Below are positions 1 to 8,452 of a stretch of DNA of 64,000 nt, one piece after another. Within the stretch, counting starts at the first letter, position 1. Each line of letters begins with the position of its first letter. The stretch is from Pseudomonas sp. S04 (GTDB lineage: Bacteria > Pseudomonadota > Gammaproteobacteria > Pseudomonadales > Pseudomonadaceae). The notes under the pieces are model-generated. The model was given only the letters and a program-made list of their open reading frames with translations. It ran no database searches and was not told the origin of the DNA. The DNA is taken from positions 434,001 to 498,000 of the forward strand of contig NZ_CP019427.1 in assembly GCF_009834545.1 (NCBI RefSeq). The letters are read 5' to 3'. Position numbers and translations under genes: made by a program.

Positions 1-696
1 GTGATGGACGCAGTCAGCACCATCCGCCGCGAGCTCAACGGCCGCGTGCCGCTGATCGGCTTTGCCGGCAGCCCCTGGACCCTGGCCACCTACATGGTTG
101 AAGGCGGCTCGTCGAAAGACTACCGCAAGACCAAAACCATGCTCTATGACAACCCGCAAGCCCTGCACCTGCTGCTGGACAAGCTCGCGCAGACGGTCAC
201 CAGCTACCTCAACGGGCAGATCATGGCCGGCGCACAAGCAGTGCAGATCTTCGACAGCTGGGGTGGCGCCCTGTCGGCGGCGGCGTACCAGGAGTTCTCC
301 CTGGCCTACATGCGCAAGATCGTCAACGGCCTGATCCGTGAGCACGAAGGCCGTAAAGTGCCAGTGATCCTGTTCACCAAGAGCGGCGGCCTGTGGCTGG
401 AAAGCATCGCCGACACTGGCGCTGATGCATTGGGCCTGGACTGGACCTGCGATATCGGCAGCGCCCGTGACCGCGTCGGCAGCAAGGTAGCCCTGCAAGG
501 CAACATGGACCCGACCGTGCTGTACGCCAAGCCAGAAGCAATCCGCAGCGAAGTCGGGCGAATCCTCGCCAGCTACGGCAAAGGCAGCGGCCACGTGTTC
601 AACCTCGGCCACGGCATCACCCCGGAAGTCGATCCGGAACACGCCGGTGCCTTCCTGCGCGCGGTGCACGAGTTGTCGGCGCAGTATCACGAGTGA
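1..696 (+). CDS. hemE: Uroporphyrinogen decarboxylase, 3' part (5' end outside window)
   Basis: This is the C-terminal 231 residues of HemE, the cytoplasmic haem-pathway enzyme that removes four carboxyl groups from uroporphyrinogen III to give coproporphyrinogen III. The family is about 354 residues long, so roughly 120 N-terminal residues lie before the window. The visible part has the family-typical segments [17 protein letters not shown] near the start, QIFDSWGG (about residues 82-89), [10 protein letters not shown] (about 145-154), and the C-terminal [18 protein letters not shown]. The GTG at base 1 is probably an internal codon rather than the start. A strong hairpin terminator follows the stop. 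The identification is secure; only the true start is missing. Confidence 0.96.
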   Translation: MMDAVSTIRRELNGRVPLIGFAGSPWTLATYMVEGGSSKDYRKTKTMLYDNPQALHLLLDKLAQTVTSYLNGQIMAGAQAVQIFDSWGGALSAAAYQEFSLAYMRKIVNGLIREHEGRKVPVILFTKSGGLWLESIADTGADALGLDWTCDIGSARDRVGSKVALQGNMDPTVLYAKPEAIRSEVGRILASYGKGSGHVFNLGHGITPEVDPEHAGAFLRAVHELSAQYHE

Positions 697-715
697 TCAT
701 GACCCGATAAAAAAC

Positions 716-741
716 GCCCGGCGCTTGCCGGGCATTTTTTT
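716..741 (+). terminator. Rho-independent terminator of hemE
   Basis: The stem GCCCGGC / GCCGGGC (716-722 with 727-733) and a four-base GCTT loop are followed by a run of T residues. It begins 19 bases after the hemE stop codon. Confidence 0.92.
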
Positions 742-814
742 GCGCGCAGATTAAGTTTCAATTCAGCGAGCCTGTTTACGCTGGGTCCATCGAAATCCAG
801 ATGGAATCATCGCC

Positions 815-1162
815 ATGAAAGCACGCTACCTCGTTCTGCTCGTTGCCCCCCTGTTCAGCACCGCGGTCCTGGCTGCCGGTTACACCGGGCCGGGTGCCGA
901 GCCCATCACCACGGTGGCCGCGGCCAACGAAGCGGCTGACGACACGCCAGTCGTCCTGCAGGGTTTTGTGGTGAAGAAGCTGAACAACGACGACAAATAC
1001 GAGTTCAAGGATTCCAGCGGTACGGTCACCGTTGAGATCGATGATGAGGATCTACCTGCGGTCGCCTTCAACGACAAAACCCGGGTCAAGCTGACCGGTG
1101 AAGTGGAAAAGGGCTTGCTCAAGCGTGAGATCGATGTCGATCGGGTGGAAATCCTCAATTAA
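815..1162 (+). CDS. Periplasmic OB-fold (YgiW/YdeI-type) stress protein
   Basis: This 115-residue protein starts with a clear Sec signal peptide (MKARYLVLLVAPLFSTAVLA, cleavage after about residue 20), so it is periplasmic. The mature part matches the bacterial OB-fold family (NirD/YgiW/YdeI). In these proteins a small beta-barrel contains VVLQGFVVKKL, then YEFKDSSGTVTVEID, then a terminal VDRVEIL strand. Relatives in enterobacteria are linked to tolerance of peroxide, cationic peptides and acid, but the molecular role is unsettled. The gene stands alone between two terminators. The length fits the family. The identification rests on the pattern G-x-V-x-K, FKD-x-SG and the final VE(I/V)L. Confidence 0.88.
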   Translation: MKARYLVLLVAPLFSTAVLAAGYTGPGAEPITTVAAANEAADDTPVVLQGFVVKKLNNDDKYEFKDSSGTVTVEIDDEDLPAVAFNDKTRVKLTGEVEKGLLKREIDVDRVEILN

Positions 1163-1178
1163 GACCGAGTTTTTCCCC

Positions 1179-1203
1179 AAGGGCCGGCATGCGGCCCTTT
1201 TTT
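1179..1203 (+). terminator. Rho-independent terminator
   Basis: The stem AAGGGCCG / CGGCCCTT is followed by T residues. It starts 16 bases after the OB-fold gene stop. The T-run lies on the plus-strand side, so it serves the OB-fold gene and not the converging transporter gene. Confidence 0.9.
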
Positions 1204-1206
1204 GCG

Positions 1207-2484
1207 TCAGGGCTTGGCGCTCTCCGCCAGGGTCGGCAACTTCGCCAGCTTCAACGCGACCAGCAGCGCAATCACCAGCAGCGTGCCGATGAACAACCCG
1301 ATCCCGTTCCAGCCGCCCTGGTGCCAGAACACGCCGCCCACCGTACCGGCGATGCTTCCCCCGGCGTAGTAGCTGAACAGGTACAGCGACGATGCCTGGC
1401 CCTTGGCCTTGGTGGCGCGGCGGCCGATCCAGCTGCTGGCCACCGAGTGTGCGCCGAAGAAGCCGAAGGTGAAGATCAGCATGCCGACGATCACCAGTGG
1501 CAACGGGCTGAGCATGGTCACGGCCAACCCGCCAAGCATCAGCACGATGGTGCCCCAGAGCACCTTGCGCCGACCCAGGCGATCGGCCAGGGAGCCGATC
1601 TTCGCCGAACTGTAGATGCCCGACAGGTACACCACCGACAGCAGCCCGACCAAGGCCTGGTCCATGTGGTACGGCGCGGCCAGCAGGCGATAGCCGATGT
1701 AGTTGAACAGCGTGACGAAGGCGCCCATCAGCACAAAGGCTTCGAGGAACAGCAGCGGCAGGCCGGCGTCGCGAAAATGCATGGTGAAGCCATCGAGCAA
1801 GCTGCGTGGGTGCAGCGAGCGCGCGCGGAAGTTGCGCGATTCGGGGAGGATCTTCCAGAACACCGCCGCGGCGATCAGCGCCAGCCCGCCAATCACCAGC
1901 ATCGCCGTGTGCCAGCTGACGAAGTCGATCAGCACCCCGACTATCAGTCGGCCGCACATGCCGCCAATGGCGTTGCCGCCGATGTACAGGCCCATTGCCA
2001 GGCCGATGTGCTGTGGATGGATCTCTTCACTGAGGTAGGTCATCGCCACCGCCGCCAGGCCGCTCAGGGCCAGGCCGGTCAGCGCGCGCATCAGCAGGAT
2101 GCCCTCCCAGGTCGGCATCAGGGCGCTGCCCAGGGTGCACAGCGCGGCGGCGAACAACGCTGCGACCATCACCGGTTTGCGGCCGATGCGGTCGGACAGG
2201 GGGCCGGTGATCAACAGGCCGATGGCGAGCATGCCGGTGGACACCGAGAGAATCAGGCTGCTCTGCGCGGCATTGATCGAGAACTCATGGGAAAACAGCG
2301 GCATCATCGGCTGCACGCAGTACAGCAAGGCAAAGGTGGCGAAGCCGCCGCTGAACAGCGCGAGCACCGTGCGCAGGAACATCGGCGTACCTTTTTCGAT
2401 GTACACCTCATGCAGTTGGGCGACCCCGGGGGCCTGTGCGGCAGGCGGAAGATCATGGGCGAGTGGCGCAACAGCAGTTTTCAC
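1207..2484 (-). CDS. MFS transporter
   Basis: This 425-residue inner-membrane protein of the major facilitator superfamily has about 12 hydrophobic helices. The loop signature GPLSDRIGRKPVM (about residues 96-108) is the family-specific motif A, and its C-half copy GSLADRLGRRKVLWG lies near residue 300. The first 35 residues are hydrophilic. The start is a GTG with GAGG a few bases upstream, and ATG codons further in (MFLRTVLALF) are possible alternatives. The substrate cannot be read from the sequence. It is transcribed divergently from a LysR-type regulator 119 bases away, a usual arrangement for a regulator and its target, so the LysR protein is the likely controller. Confidence 0.9.
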   Translation of the reverse strand: MKTAVAPLAHDLPPAAQAPGVAQLHEVYIEKGTPMFLRTVLALFSGGFATFALLYCVQPMMPLFSHEFSINAAQSSLILSVSTGMLAIGLLITGPLSDRIGRKPVMVAALFAAALCTLGSALMPTWEGILLMRALTGLALSGLAAVAMTYLSEEIHPQHIGLAMGLYIGGNAIGGMCGRLIVGVLIDFVSWHTAMLVIGGLALIAAAVFWKILPESRNFRARSLHPRSLLDGFTMHFRDAGLPLLFLEAFVLMGAFVTLFNYIGYRLLAAPYHMDQALVGLLSVVYLSGIYSSAKIGSLADRLGRRKVLWGTIVLMLGGLAVTMLSPLPLVIVGMLIFTFGFFGAHSVASSWIGRRATKAKGQASSLYLFSYYAGGSIAGTVGGVFWHQGGWNGIGLFIGTLLVIALLVALKLAKLPTLAESAKP

Positions 2485-2603
2485 GGGGGACCTCGGGAGT
2501 GCACGGCCGGGCAGGCAATGAAAAAAGCATATAGCTGGCTAATGTTTCTATCCAATATATTGTTCGACCTGTTTAAGAGGTTTTACGACCTAATGGAGTT
2601 TTC
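2485..2603. promoter_or_regulatory. Divergent MFS/LysR promoter region
   Basis: This 119-base AT-rich gap separates the two divergent starts. It holds the promoters of both genes and presumably the LysR binding site. I could not assign a single clear T-N11-A operator. A GGAG ribosome-binding site lies six bases before the LysR ATG. Confidence 0.6.
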
Positions 2604-3500
2604 ATGGAATTGCGCCATCTGCGCTACTTCATCGCCGTCGCCGAAGAACTGCATTTCGGCCGCGCGGCACAGGTGTTGGGCATCTCCCAACCGCCACTGA
2701 GCCAGCAGATCCAGGTGCTGGAACAAGAGGTCGGGGCGCGTCTGTTCGAGCGTACCAATCGTCGGGTCGAACTCAGCGAAGCTGGCCGGCTATTCCTCGA
2801 AGAGGCGCGGCTGGTACTGGCCCAGGTCGACAAAGCCGCCGATGTGGCGCGCCGCGCTCAACTCGGCGAGCTGGGGGAGTTGAAGATCGGCTTCACCTCA
2901 TCGGCGCCGTTCAACTCAACCATCCCCCAAGCCATCTTTGCCTTTCGCCAGCGCTTCCCGGCCGTGCACCTGAACCTGCGGGAAATGAGCAGCACCCAGG
3001 TCGCCGATGCACTGGTGGACGAGTCGATCCAGGTCGGCATCATGCGGCCGTTGCCGCTGCCGGACTCGCTGGAGGTGGTCGAGCTGACCCGCGAGCCGCT
3101 GGTGGCGGTACTCAGTGCCAAGGACCCGTTATCGGTGGGCAGTGAGGAGGGCCTGTTTCTGTCGGCGCTGGCCCATGAACCGTTCGTGTTCTTTCCGCGC
3201 AGCTACGGCAGCGGCCTCTACGCGCAACTGCTGAGCCTGGCACGCGACGCCGGCTTCAGCCCGCACTTTGCCCAGGAAGCCGGCGAGGCCATGACCATCA
3301 TCGGCCTGGTAGCGGCGGGGCTGGGAGTCTCGGTACTGCCGGCGTCCTACCAGCGGATGCGCATCGACGGCGTGGTCTACCGACCGCTACTCGATCCCCT
3401 GGCCATGTCGGCGGTATGGCTGGTACAGCGCAAGGACCAGAAGTCACCGATGGCCAAGGCGTTTGTCGAGCTACTGACGCGCAAGGTCGATGAGGCTTAG
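2604..3500 (+). CDS. LysR-family transcriptional regulator
   Basis: This is a 298-residue LysR-type regulator. The N-terminal winged helix-turn-helix (residues 1-60) is canonical: MELRHLRYFIAVAEELHFGRAAQVLGISQPPLSQQI, then LFERTNRRVELSEAGRLFLEEA. A linker helix and a periplasmic-binding-like effector domain follow from about residue 90 (LKIGFTSSAPFNSTIPQAI). The spacing and the LRYFIAVAEELHFGRAA opening resemble the CatR/BenM branch. It probably senses a small molecule and controls the divergent MFS gene and itself. The effector is not predictable from the sequence. Confidence 0.94.
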   Translation: MELRHLRYFIAVAEELHFGRAAQVLGISQPPLSQQIQVLEQEVGARLFERTNRRVELSEAGRLFLEEARLVLAQVDKAADVARRAQLGELGELKIGFTSSAPFNSTIPQAIFAFRQRFPAVHLNLREMSSTQVADALVDESIQVGIMRPLPLPDSLEVVELTREPLVAVLSAKDPLSVGSEEGLFLSALAHEPFVFFPRSYGSGLYAQLLSLARDAGFSPHFAQEAGEAMTIIGLVAAGLGVSVLPASYQRMRIDGVVYRPLLDPLAMSAVWLVQRKDQKSPMAKAFVELLTRKVDEA

Positions 3501-3610
3501 GCGGCGATATCGCAGGGAGCGGCAATCTCACATCAGCTCGCGGAAGCCGAAGTCGGCGCCGCGAAAGTTGAGGCAGTGGGCGATCTCCGTGAGCCCGCCC
3601 TTGTTCTGTA

Positions 3611-3865
3611 CTAAGCCGAAACCTGCAACTGTAATCGTCGCCCGATGACATCCAACAAATCACATCCATCGCGCAATGAAGTCACTAGTACTCGCGCCAG
3701 TTCACTGTAAACGCCCTCGCTAGACGCGAAACCTTCCAACAGCTGAGTTGCAGTACGGATGCGGTAGGCGGCTATTTCGTGCAAAACGTCTAGTGGTGCT
3801 TCAGTGTCGATCAGCAGCGATGCAATGGTGCACTCGATGCCGGTGACAGGCATATATCGATCCAT
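3611..3865 (-). CDS. Small protein of unknown function (DUF6124 partner)
   Basis: This 84-residue, mostly helical protein lacks a signal peptide or membrane segment. GGAGGT lies six bases before its ATG, which supports the start. It follows the DUF6124-type gene by 30 bases on the same strand and is probably co-transcribed with it. I recognise no domain. Both genes look like Pseudomonas-restricted accessory genes. Confidence 0.65.
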   Translation of the reverse strand: MDRYMPVTGIECTIASLLIDTEAPLDVLHEIAAYRIRTATQLLEGFASSEGVYSELARVLVTSLRDGCDLLDVIGRRLQLQVSA

Positions 3866-3895
3866 GACAAAACCTCCATTGGGTAAAGAAGCCGA

Positions 3896-4285
3896 TCACT
3901 TGTAACTGGAATTTTTAGGCACAGCCTCAGGTATTCCATCGGACCGTTCCAAGTTGTCCAGAACCCGATTTACCAGTAACTCACCCAACACGGCCAGTTG
4001 ATTTATGGCCAACGCTACATTGCGGCGCGAGCCTTCCAGTTCGTAGGCCAGGTCGCTGCTCATGGCATCCAGGGAGGCGAGGGTTTCACTGGCGTGACAG
4101 AGCAGAGATTCGGTGTCGACATTGGGGATGATGGTGAAAACATGGCTGACAGGGTCAATGCGGCCAGGGTGGCGCAGGTGCGCGCTGACGGTGCGCCCGC
4201 TGAACTCGCAGATCTTTGACAGATCGACCGTATCGACAGAGGTGGCTCTTGGTGATGTCGATACATGGGGGGTGTTTGTTTTCAT
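3896..4285 (-). CDS. DUF6124-family protein
   Basis: This 129-residue protein resembles the small Pseudomonas DUF6124 family (related to DUF3077). The family-type core is FTIIPNVDTESLLCHASE (about 51-68), followed by a helical stretch SDLAYELEGSRRNVALA and QLAVLGELLVNRVLDNLE. Such genes are often present in several copies per Pseudomonas genome, and no function is established. AGGAG eight bases before the ATG supports the start. It is the first gene of a probable two-gene unit. The upstream region is unusually AT-rich. Confidence 0.8.
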   Translation of the reverse strand: MKTNTPHVSTSPRATSVDTVDLSKICEFSGRTVSAHLRHPGRIDPVSHVFTIIPNVDTESLLCHASETLASLDAMSSDLAYELEGSRRNVALAINQLAVLGELLVNRVLDNLERSDGIPEAVPKNSSYK

Positions 4286-4751
4286 ACCGGAGCTCCTTGC
4301 AAGGCTTATGAAAGCATTAGTCCCATGCTGGCAAACAGGATGGGTTAGTGGCTTCTAGATCTGATGTGCAAGAAGTAATACCAGAAAATTCAATTAAATT
4401 AATCAATTAAATTAACATCTGTGTAATTGAATGATTCAAATCTGGCTGTTAGTACGGCTATGTCGGTAGGCGCGGCTTTTCATCAGCTTGTTTGCGCTGA
4501 GCGTGCGTGTATCGACGTCTCCTATTTAGGTAGGAAGATTCCTTTTTGGTGTGTAGTTATAATTCGTTGAGTAAGGTGCTGTTGGAAAGTGGAAGTTGGG
4601 AGCATCATTTGACGACAGGGCGATGTGTTTGTAATAGTGGTTTTTGATCAGGGGGCTGAGAGGTGGGCGTGGTCTCACACAGAATAGTCTTCGGTGTCAT
4701 TTGGAAAGGCCGTGCGGCTTGTTGAAACAATAAGTAATTGGTGGCTATTTG
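4286..4751. other. AT-rich intergenic region with tandem 13-mer
   Basis: This 466-base gap between divergent genes has much lower GC than the neighbouring core genes. At 4391-4416 there are two adjacent copies of a 13-base unit, CAATTAAATTAAT and CAATTAAATTAAC. A TATAAT hexamer lies at 4558-4563, without a convincing -35 box. Close to the XRE gene the sequence TTGTTGAAACAA (4719-4730) is a short imperfect palindrome that could be an operator. No coding region is supported. Confidence 0.55.
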
Positions 4752-5348
4752 ATGTATAAGAAAGAAAAAACCGAAAACTTAAAGAATAATATTAAATATC
4801 TCATAAAGAGTCGTGGAGAAACTCGGCTGTCTTTGTGCAATTCCAGCGGTTTAACCAGGACAACCATCTACAATATTCTGGAGGGGCGGGTAGTCAATGT
4901 ACAACAGTCGACTATTCGCAAAATATCAGATTTTTTTGGGGTGTCTTACAAGGAGTTAGAAACTGTTGACTTTGAGGAAAAAGAAATAATAGAAAGCAGT
5001 GTGTCGTTGCGTGGGAATATGAATCCCGCGGCAGTGCCAATAATAAAAGAAAGCTTGCTGATTAAAAGTTTTGATAAAAGAATCGGTGAGTTGATCATCT
5101 CTCATCCGTTGACATATTACTTTGGAGTGGCAAGTAATCTAATTGGTGTGCTTCTGGAGAGTGATATGGGAGGGGCAAACGAATCAGGAGATCTATTGAT
5201 AGTGAAGAAAGGCGTGTCGAGTAGCAATGGCGAAAAACTAGTATACGACATAAGAACAGAGAGAATATCTGTCGTCAGAGGGTCAGATTTTGACTCGGAT
5301 ATTTTTTGTATTATAGGAGATATAGTAGAGGAGAGGTTTAATGGTTAG
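4752..5348 (+). CDS. XRE-family regulator with S24-like C-terminal region
   Basis: This is a 198-residue, low-GC gene. Residues about 10-65 form an XRE-type helix-turn-helix: NIKYLIKSRGETRLSLCNSS, then GLTRTTIYNILEGR, then ISDFFGVSYKEL. The C-terminal half (about 110-198) looks like a LexA/S24 fold: a VLLESDMGGANESGDLLIVKKG segment, then EKLVYDI, then FCIIGDIVEE. The usual catalytic Ser-Met pair is not recognisable, so self-cleavage is doubtful. I chose the ATG at 4752; a TTG three bases earlier is also open. The stop overlaps the start of the transporter gene by eight bases, so the two are translationally coupled. It probably autoregulates the pair. Confidence 0.78.
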   Translation: MYKKEKTENLKNNIKYLIKSRGETRLSLCNSSGLTRTTIYNILEGRVVNVQQSTIRKISDFFGVSYKELETVDFEEKEIIESSVSLRGNMNPAAVPIIKESLLIKSFDKRIGELIISHPLTYYFGVASNLIGVLLESDMGGANESGDLLIVKKGVSSSNGEKLVYDIRTERISVVRGSDFDSDIFCIIGDIVEERFNG

Positions 5349-6213
5349 TGATTCGGAAGGTGGAAAGTACAAACTTTTGGGGTTTGAGAGCAGTAAAGGG
5401 CTTGCTGTGATTATGGTCCTTTCTACGGGGAAAATTTTTAAGATAGAATTGGGTAATTTGTTGAAAAGTGATGTGTTGGATGATTTGAATAAGCGTGAAA
5501 TAAAAGATGTTTATCGGAAATTTTATTCTGGAGGGACAGTATTGACGGCCTATGAAATAAGTGATCGCCATGAGCGGTCGTGGATGACTTATGTTGCGCT
5601 CAATCTAGCGCTGTTTGCGCTTTATATCTTTACTAATGTCGCCTCGGCAAAGCTTGTGTATTTAGAATATTTTGATGTCGTTGTTACTCCTGGTGTTTTC
5701 CTTTACCCTTTGACGTTTTTAATAGTTGATCTGTTGAATGAGTCTTATGGGCTTCGGCTGGCAAGGAGGGCGATATTGTTTGCTTTTGCAAGTAATGCCT
5801 TTATTCTTTTTCTGCTTGCTGCCACTAGCTATCTCCCAGGACTAGCTGGTTGGAAGCTTGATGTGCCCTATGGTGAAGTTATTGGTCATGTCTCGTCTGC
5901 ATTAGTAGCGTCATCTGTTTCTTTCCTTTTTTCTGAATATGTAAATTCCTATCTGCTGTGTAAGATAAAGGAACTTACAAATTCCAGGTTTTTGTTTTTG
6001 CGTGTGTTTTTCAGTACTTTTTTTGCAGTGATAATAGATAGCTTCATTTTTTGCTTTATCGCATTTTACGGCTCTATGGATAATGGAGATATCCTAAAGA
6101 TAATTTATATACAGATAGCTATCAAAATGTGTTTTGCTGTTTTTAATGTATTGCCTGCCTATGGAGCAAGGTCATTGTTTAAAAGGTATGTCGCAGGTAG
6201 TCAGGTTGCATAA
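5341..6213 (+). CDS. VUT/YhhQ-type queuosine precursor transporter with N-terminal extension
   Basis: From about residue 85 onward this 290-residue protein is a VUT-family (YhhQ) membrane protein with about six helices. It shows the hallmark LYIFTNVASAKLVYLEYFD, then GVFLYPLTFLIVDLLNESYG (about 120-139), and a polar acidic face in the last helices. YhhQ in E. coli imports 7-cyano-7-deazaguanine and 7-aminomethyl-7-deazaguanine for queuosine synthesis. The E. coli protein is about 221 residues; the extra 80-85 N-terminal residues here (containing SSKGLAVIMVLSTGKIFKIE) form a small beta-rich soluble domain I cannot name. It overlaps the XRE regulator by eight bases, and a queC fragment converges on it 40 bases downstream, which fits a deazaguanine context. 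Confidence 0.82.
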   Translation: MVSDSEGGKYKLLGFESSKGLAVIMVLSTGKIFKIELGNLLKSDVLDDLNKREIKDVYRKFYSGGTVLTAYEISDRHERSWMTYVALNLALFALYIFTNVASAKLVYLEYFDVVVTPGVFLYPLTFLIVDLLNESYGLRLARRAILFAFASNAFILFLLAATSYLPGLAGWKLDVPYGEVIGHVSSALVASSVSFLFSEYVNSYLLCKIKELTNSRFLFLRVFFSTFFAVIIDSFIFCFIAFYGSMDNGDILKIIYIQIAIKMCFAVFNVLPAYGARSLFKRYVAGSQVA

Positions 6214-6253
6214 AGAAGGGAGAGGGTATTCCACTCCCGTAGTTCTTTTTTAT

Positions 6254-6445
6254 CTATTGTAATTTTATTTTCAGACTGTTTTTGGTGTCCGTAGAGTTTT
6301 CCAAGAAAACCCTCAGTCCTGCTGCGCGTAGATTGCAGGCGTCGCAGTTGGCGCATCCACTCCCCTTGAGTCCGTTGTAGCAAGTCAGTGTGTGATGGCG
6401 AATCAAGTCCAACTGATTGTAATGATCGGCCAGTGCCCAGGTTTC
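6254..6445 (-). pseudogene. queC: queC remnant, C-terminal fragment cut by IS66
   Basis: Reading leftward from 6445, about 63 codons match the C-terminus of 7-cyano-7-deazaguanine synthase (QueC) of the enterobacterial type: [18 protein letters not shown], then a zinc site of pattern C-x8-C-x2-C-x2-C in [20 protein letters not shown]. QueC makes preQ0, the common precursor of queuosine and 7-deazaguanine DNA bases. Homology stops exactly at the IS66 inverted repeat at 6446, so about two thirds of the gene, including the ATP-pyrophosphatase domain, is gone. It cannot be functional. An open frame that continues into the insertion sequence (to 6475) is accidental. Confidence 0.85.
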
Positions 6446-6467
6446 GTAAGCGTTCCATGAACCCCAC
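6446..6467. repeat. IS66 left inverted repeat
   Basis: The sequence begins GTAAGCGTTCCATGAACCCC. It matches the complement of the right end at 19 of 22 positions and marks the junction with the queC fragment. Confidence 0.9.
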
Positions 6468-6490
6468 CTATTCAAAAATAGGCGGCGCGC

Positions 6491-8011
6491 TTAGCGGTGC
6501 GATGCGAACGAGCAGTTCCAAGGCAGTAAGGCTTCGTAATCTTCAACCGAGGTTGCCTGTGGCAGGCGTTCAAGTGCGTGGCGCAGCCACGCATAGGGCT
6601 CTTGGCCGTTGGCTTTAGTCGTCTCGACCAGGCTGTAAAGTTGAGCGCTGGCCGTCGCGCCTTTGGGCGTGTCGCTGAACAGCCAATTCTTGCGTCCGAT
6701 AACGAAGGGCCGGATCGCACGCTCGGCCGCATTGTTGTCGATCGGCAAGTAACCGGCTTCGGTGTAGCGCACCAACTTGATCCAGTTGCTGGCCAGGTAG
6801 CTGATGGCTTTGCCCAGTGCATTTTGCGCCGTCACTTGTGGCTGGGTTTTCTCCAGCCATGTGTGCAACTGGGCCAACACCAGCAGGCTGTTTTGCTGTC
6901 GGCTTTCATGGCGATGTTCATCGCCGACTTCTTTTAAATCTCGCTCGATACCGTACAGCTTGTTGATCAGATTCAGGGCGATATCCGCACGCCCGGTTTT
7001 GCCCTTAGGCTGCACCTTTTGCGCCTCGACAAACTTGCGTCGCGCATGTGCCCAACAGCCTAAACGTTCGACACCGGATTGCGCACCCAAGGCGTTATAA
7101 CCGGCGTAATCGTCGGTCATCAGGTAACCGCGATAACCTTCGAGCAGGCGCGACGGAACCTCCTGCGCCCGACTGGTCGAGTAGTCAAAAAGGATCACCG
7201 GCTGATTCGGCGGCCCGCCGGTTTGCACCCACATCCAGGATTGGCTGGCGGGGTCTCGATCAGGCTCTTTCATCACTTGGACACGCGTTTCATCGCAGTG
7301 GATCACACGACTTTCCAGCAGCCGATCCCGCATCAAATTGATCAAGGGCTGCAGGTGTTCGCCGCACTGGATAACCCAGCGCGCCAAGGTCTGGCGTGGA
7401 ATATCGACGCCGTGGCGACCGAGGACTTTTTCGAAGCGATGCAGCGGCAAACCGTCGACGTATTTGGTCGTCAGCAACATCGCCAACACACTGGGGCTGG
7501 CCATGCTCTTTTCGATCAGTTGCGCAGGCTTGTCTGCGGTAACCGGTGCGGTTTCGCAATCGCGGCAACCGTAGACCTTGCGCACATGTTTGATCACGCG
7601 GATTTGCATCGGCACGATCTCCAGCTGCTCGCTGATTTCCTCGCCAATGGCGTGCTTGCGGCAACCGCAGGCGCAGGTCAGCTCGTGCTCGGGCAGTTCG
7701 TGAATGACTTCGATACGCGGAAGATCGGCGGGCAGAGGCTTGCGTTTGCCCCGTCGCTTGGTCGGCGCTACGACCTCTTCTTCAACCGCTTCGTCGACGC
7801 TTTCAGCTTCGTTGAACAAGGCCATTTGCGGGGTCGCAGGATCGGCTGTTTGCTCTGACTTGCGCCCGAAAAGGCGCTGACGCAACAGCGCGTTTTCTTC
7901 TTCGAGATGAACGATTTTGCCCTTATCCGACTCGCGCTCACTCAGCATTTGCTCAAGCAGTCGCTTGAGCAAAACAGGGTCGTCAGGAAGGTCTTTGGAC
8001 ATGGAAATCAT
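6491..8011 (-). CDS. tnpC: IS66-family transposase TnpC
   Basis: This 506-residue DDE transposase of the IS66 type is full length and uninterrupted. It has an N-terminal coiled-coil/leucine-zipper-like segment ([23 protein letters not shown]), [12 protein letters not shown], a zinc-ribbon region with [20 protein letters not shown] and YGCRDCE, the catalytic region [12 protein letters not shown] (first Asp) and [12 protein letters not shown] (second Asp), and a C-terminal [23 protein letters not shown] containing the acidic residue. It starts 18 bases downstream of tnpB, so the two are co-transcribed. The frame is intact, so the protein could be active. Confidence 0.95.
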   Translation of the reverse strand: MISMSKDLPDDPVLLKRLLEQMLSERESDKGKIVHLEEENALLRQRLFGRKSEQTADPATPQMALFNEAESVDEAVEEEVVAPTKRRGKRKPLPADLPRIEVIHELPEHELTCACGCRKHAIGEEISEQLEIVPMQIRVIKHVRKVYGCRDCETAPVTADKPAQLIEKSMASPSVLAMLLTTKYVDGLPLHRFEKVLGRHGVDIPRQTLARWVIQCGEHLQPLINLMRDRLLESRVIHCDETRVQVMKEPDRDPASQSWMWVQTGGPPNQPVILFDYSTSRAQEVPSRLLEGYRGYLMTDDYAGYNALGAQSGVERLGCWAHARRKFVEAQKVQPKGKTGRADIALNLINKLYGIERDLKEVGDEHRHESRQQNSLLVLAQLHTWLEKTQPQVTAQNALGKAISYLASNWIKLVRYTEAGYLPIDNNAAERAIRPFVIGRKNWLFSDTPKGATASAQLYSLVETTKANGQEPYAWLRHALERLPQATSVEDYEALLPWNCSFASHR

Positions 8012-8029
8012 GCCCTGGATTATACCGAA

Positions 8030-8389
8030 TCAAGCGACGAATCGAGGCGTCAAAACTTGATGCGGACGGTTGCGCCACAAATCAAAACCGTCCAGTAACC
8101 AGTTGAGTTCTTGAACCGTCAGTACGATGGCTTCATCCGAACAATCCGGCGATGTTTTGAAGCGCTCGGATTCCAGCCGCTTTAGCCAAAGGCAAAAGCC
8201 GTTGCGCTCCCAATACAAAATCTTCACTCGGTTGCGAGGCTTGTTGAGGAACACGAAAAGCACCGGGTCAAACACCGCGACCTTGATGTCCAGTTCGACC
8301 AGAGCGGCGAGGCCGTCGATGGATTTTCGGAAGTCGACGGGCTTGGGATAGAGATAGACTTTATCGACTTTTGCGTCGGGACGCATCAT
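8030..8389 (-). CDS. tnpB: IS66-family accessory protein TnpB
   Basis: This 119-residue IS66 Orf2 protein contains VYLYPKPVDFRKSIDGLAAL, then DPVLFVFLNKPRNRVKILYW, then ERNGFCLWLKRLESERF. It is required with TnpC for transposition in related elements, although its biochemical role is not known. I chose the ATG at 8389 (MMRPDAKVDK), preceded by GGAG ten bases upstream. An upstream GTG at 8422 would add 11 residues. Confidence 0.93.
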   Translation of the reverse strand: MMRPDAKVDKVYLYPKPVDFRKSIDGLAALVELDIKVAVFDPVLFVFLNKPRNRVKILYWERNGFCLWLKRLESERFKTSPDCSDEAIVLTVQELNWLLDGFDLWRNRPHQVLTPRFVA

Positions 8390-8452
8390 GAGGTGCTGGC
8401 TCCGGAAAGGAATCGGGAGCACAGCATCGGGGATCAGGTGATGACTTTGAAT

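Noticed and set aside
3528..3655. Minus-strand frame with TEIAHCLNFRGADFGFREL
   Set aside because: A short open frame with a protein-like look overlaps the end of the small gene at 3611. It has no ATG and no known family; a decayed gene tail cannot be shown.
4551..4570. TATAAT-like promoter far upstream of the XRE gene
   Set aside because: No matching -35 hexamer at the right spacing and about 190 bases from the start; too weak to list as a promoter.
6446..6475. queC frame continuing into the IS to an ATG at 6475
   Set aside because: The extra codons come from the IS left end; homology to QueC stops at 6445, so this is not a genuine start.
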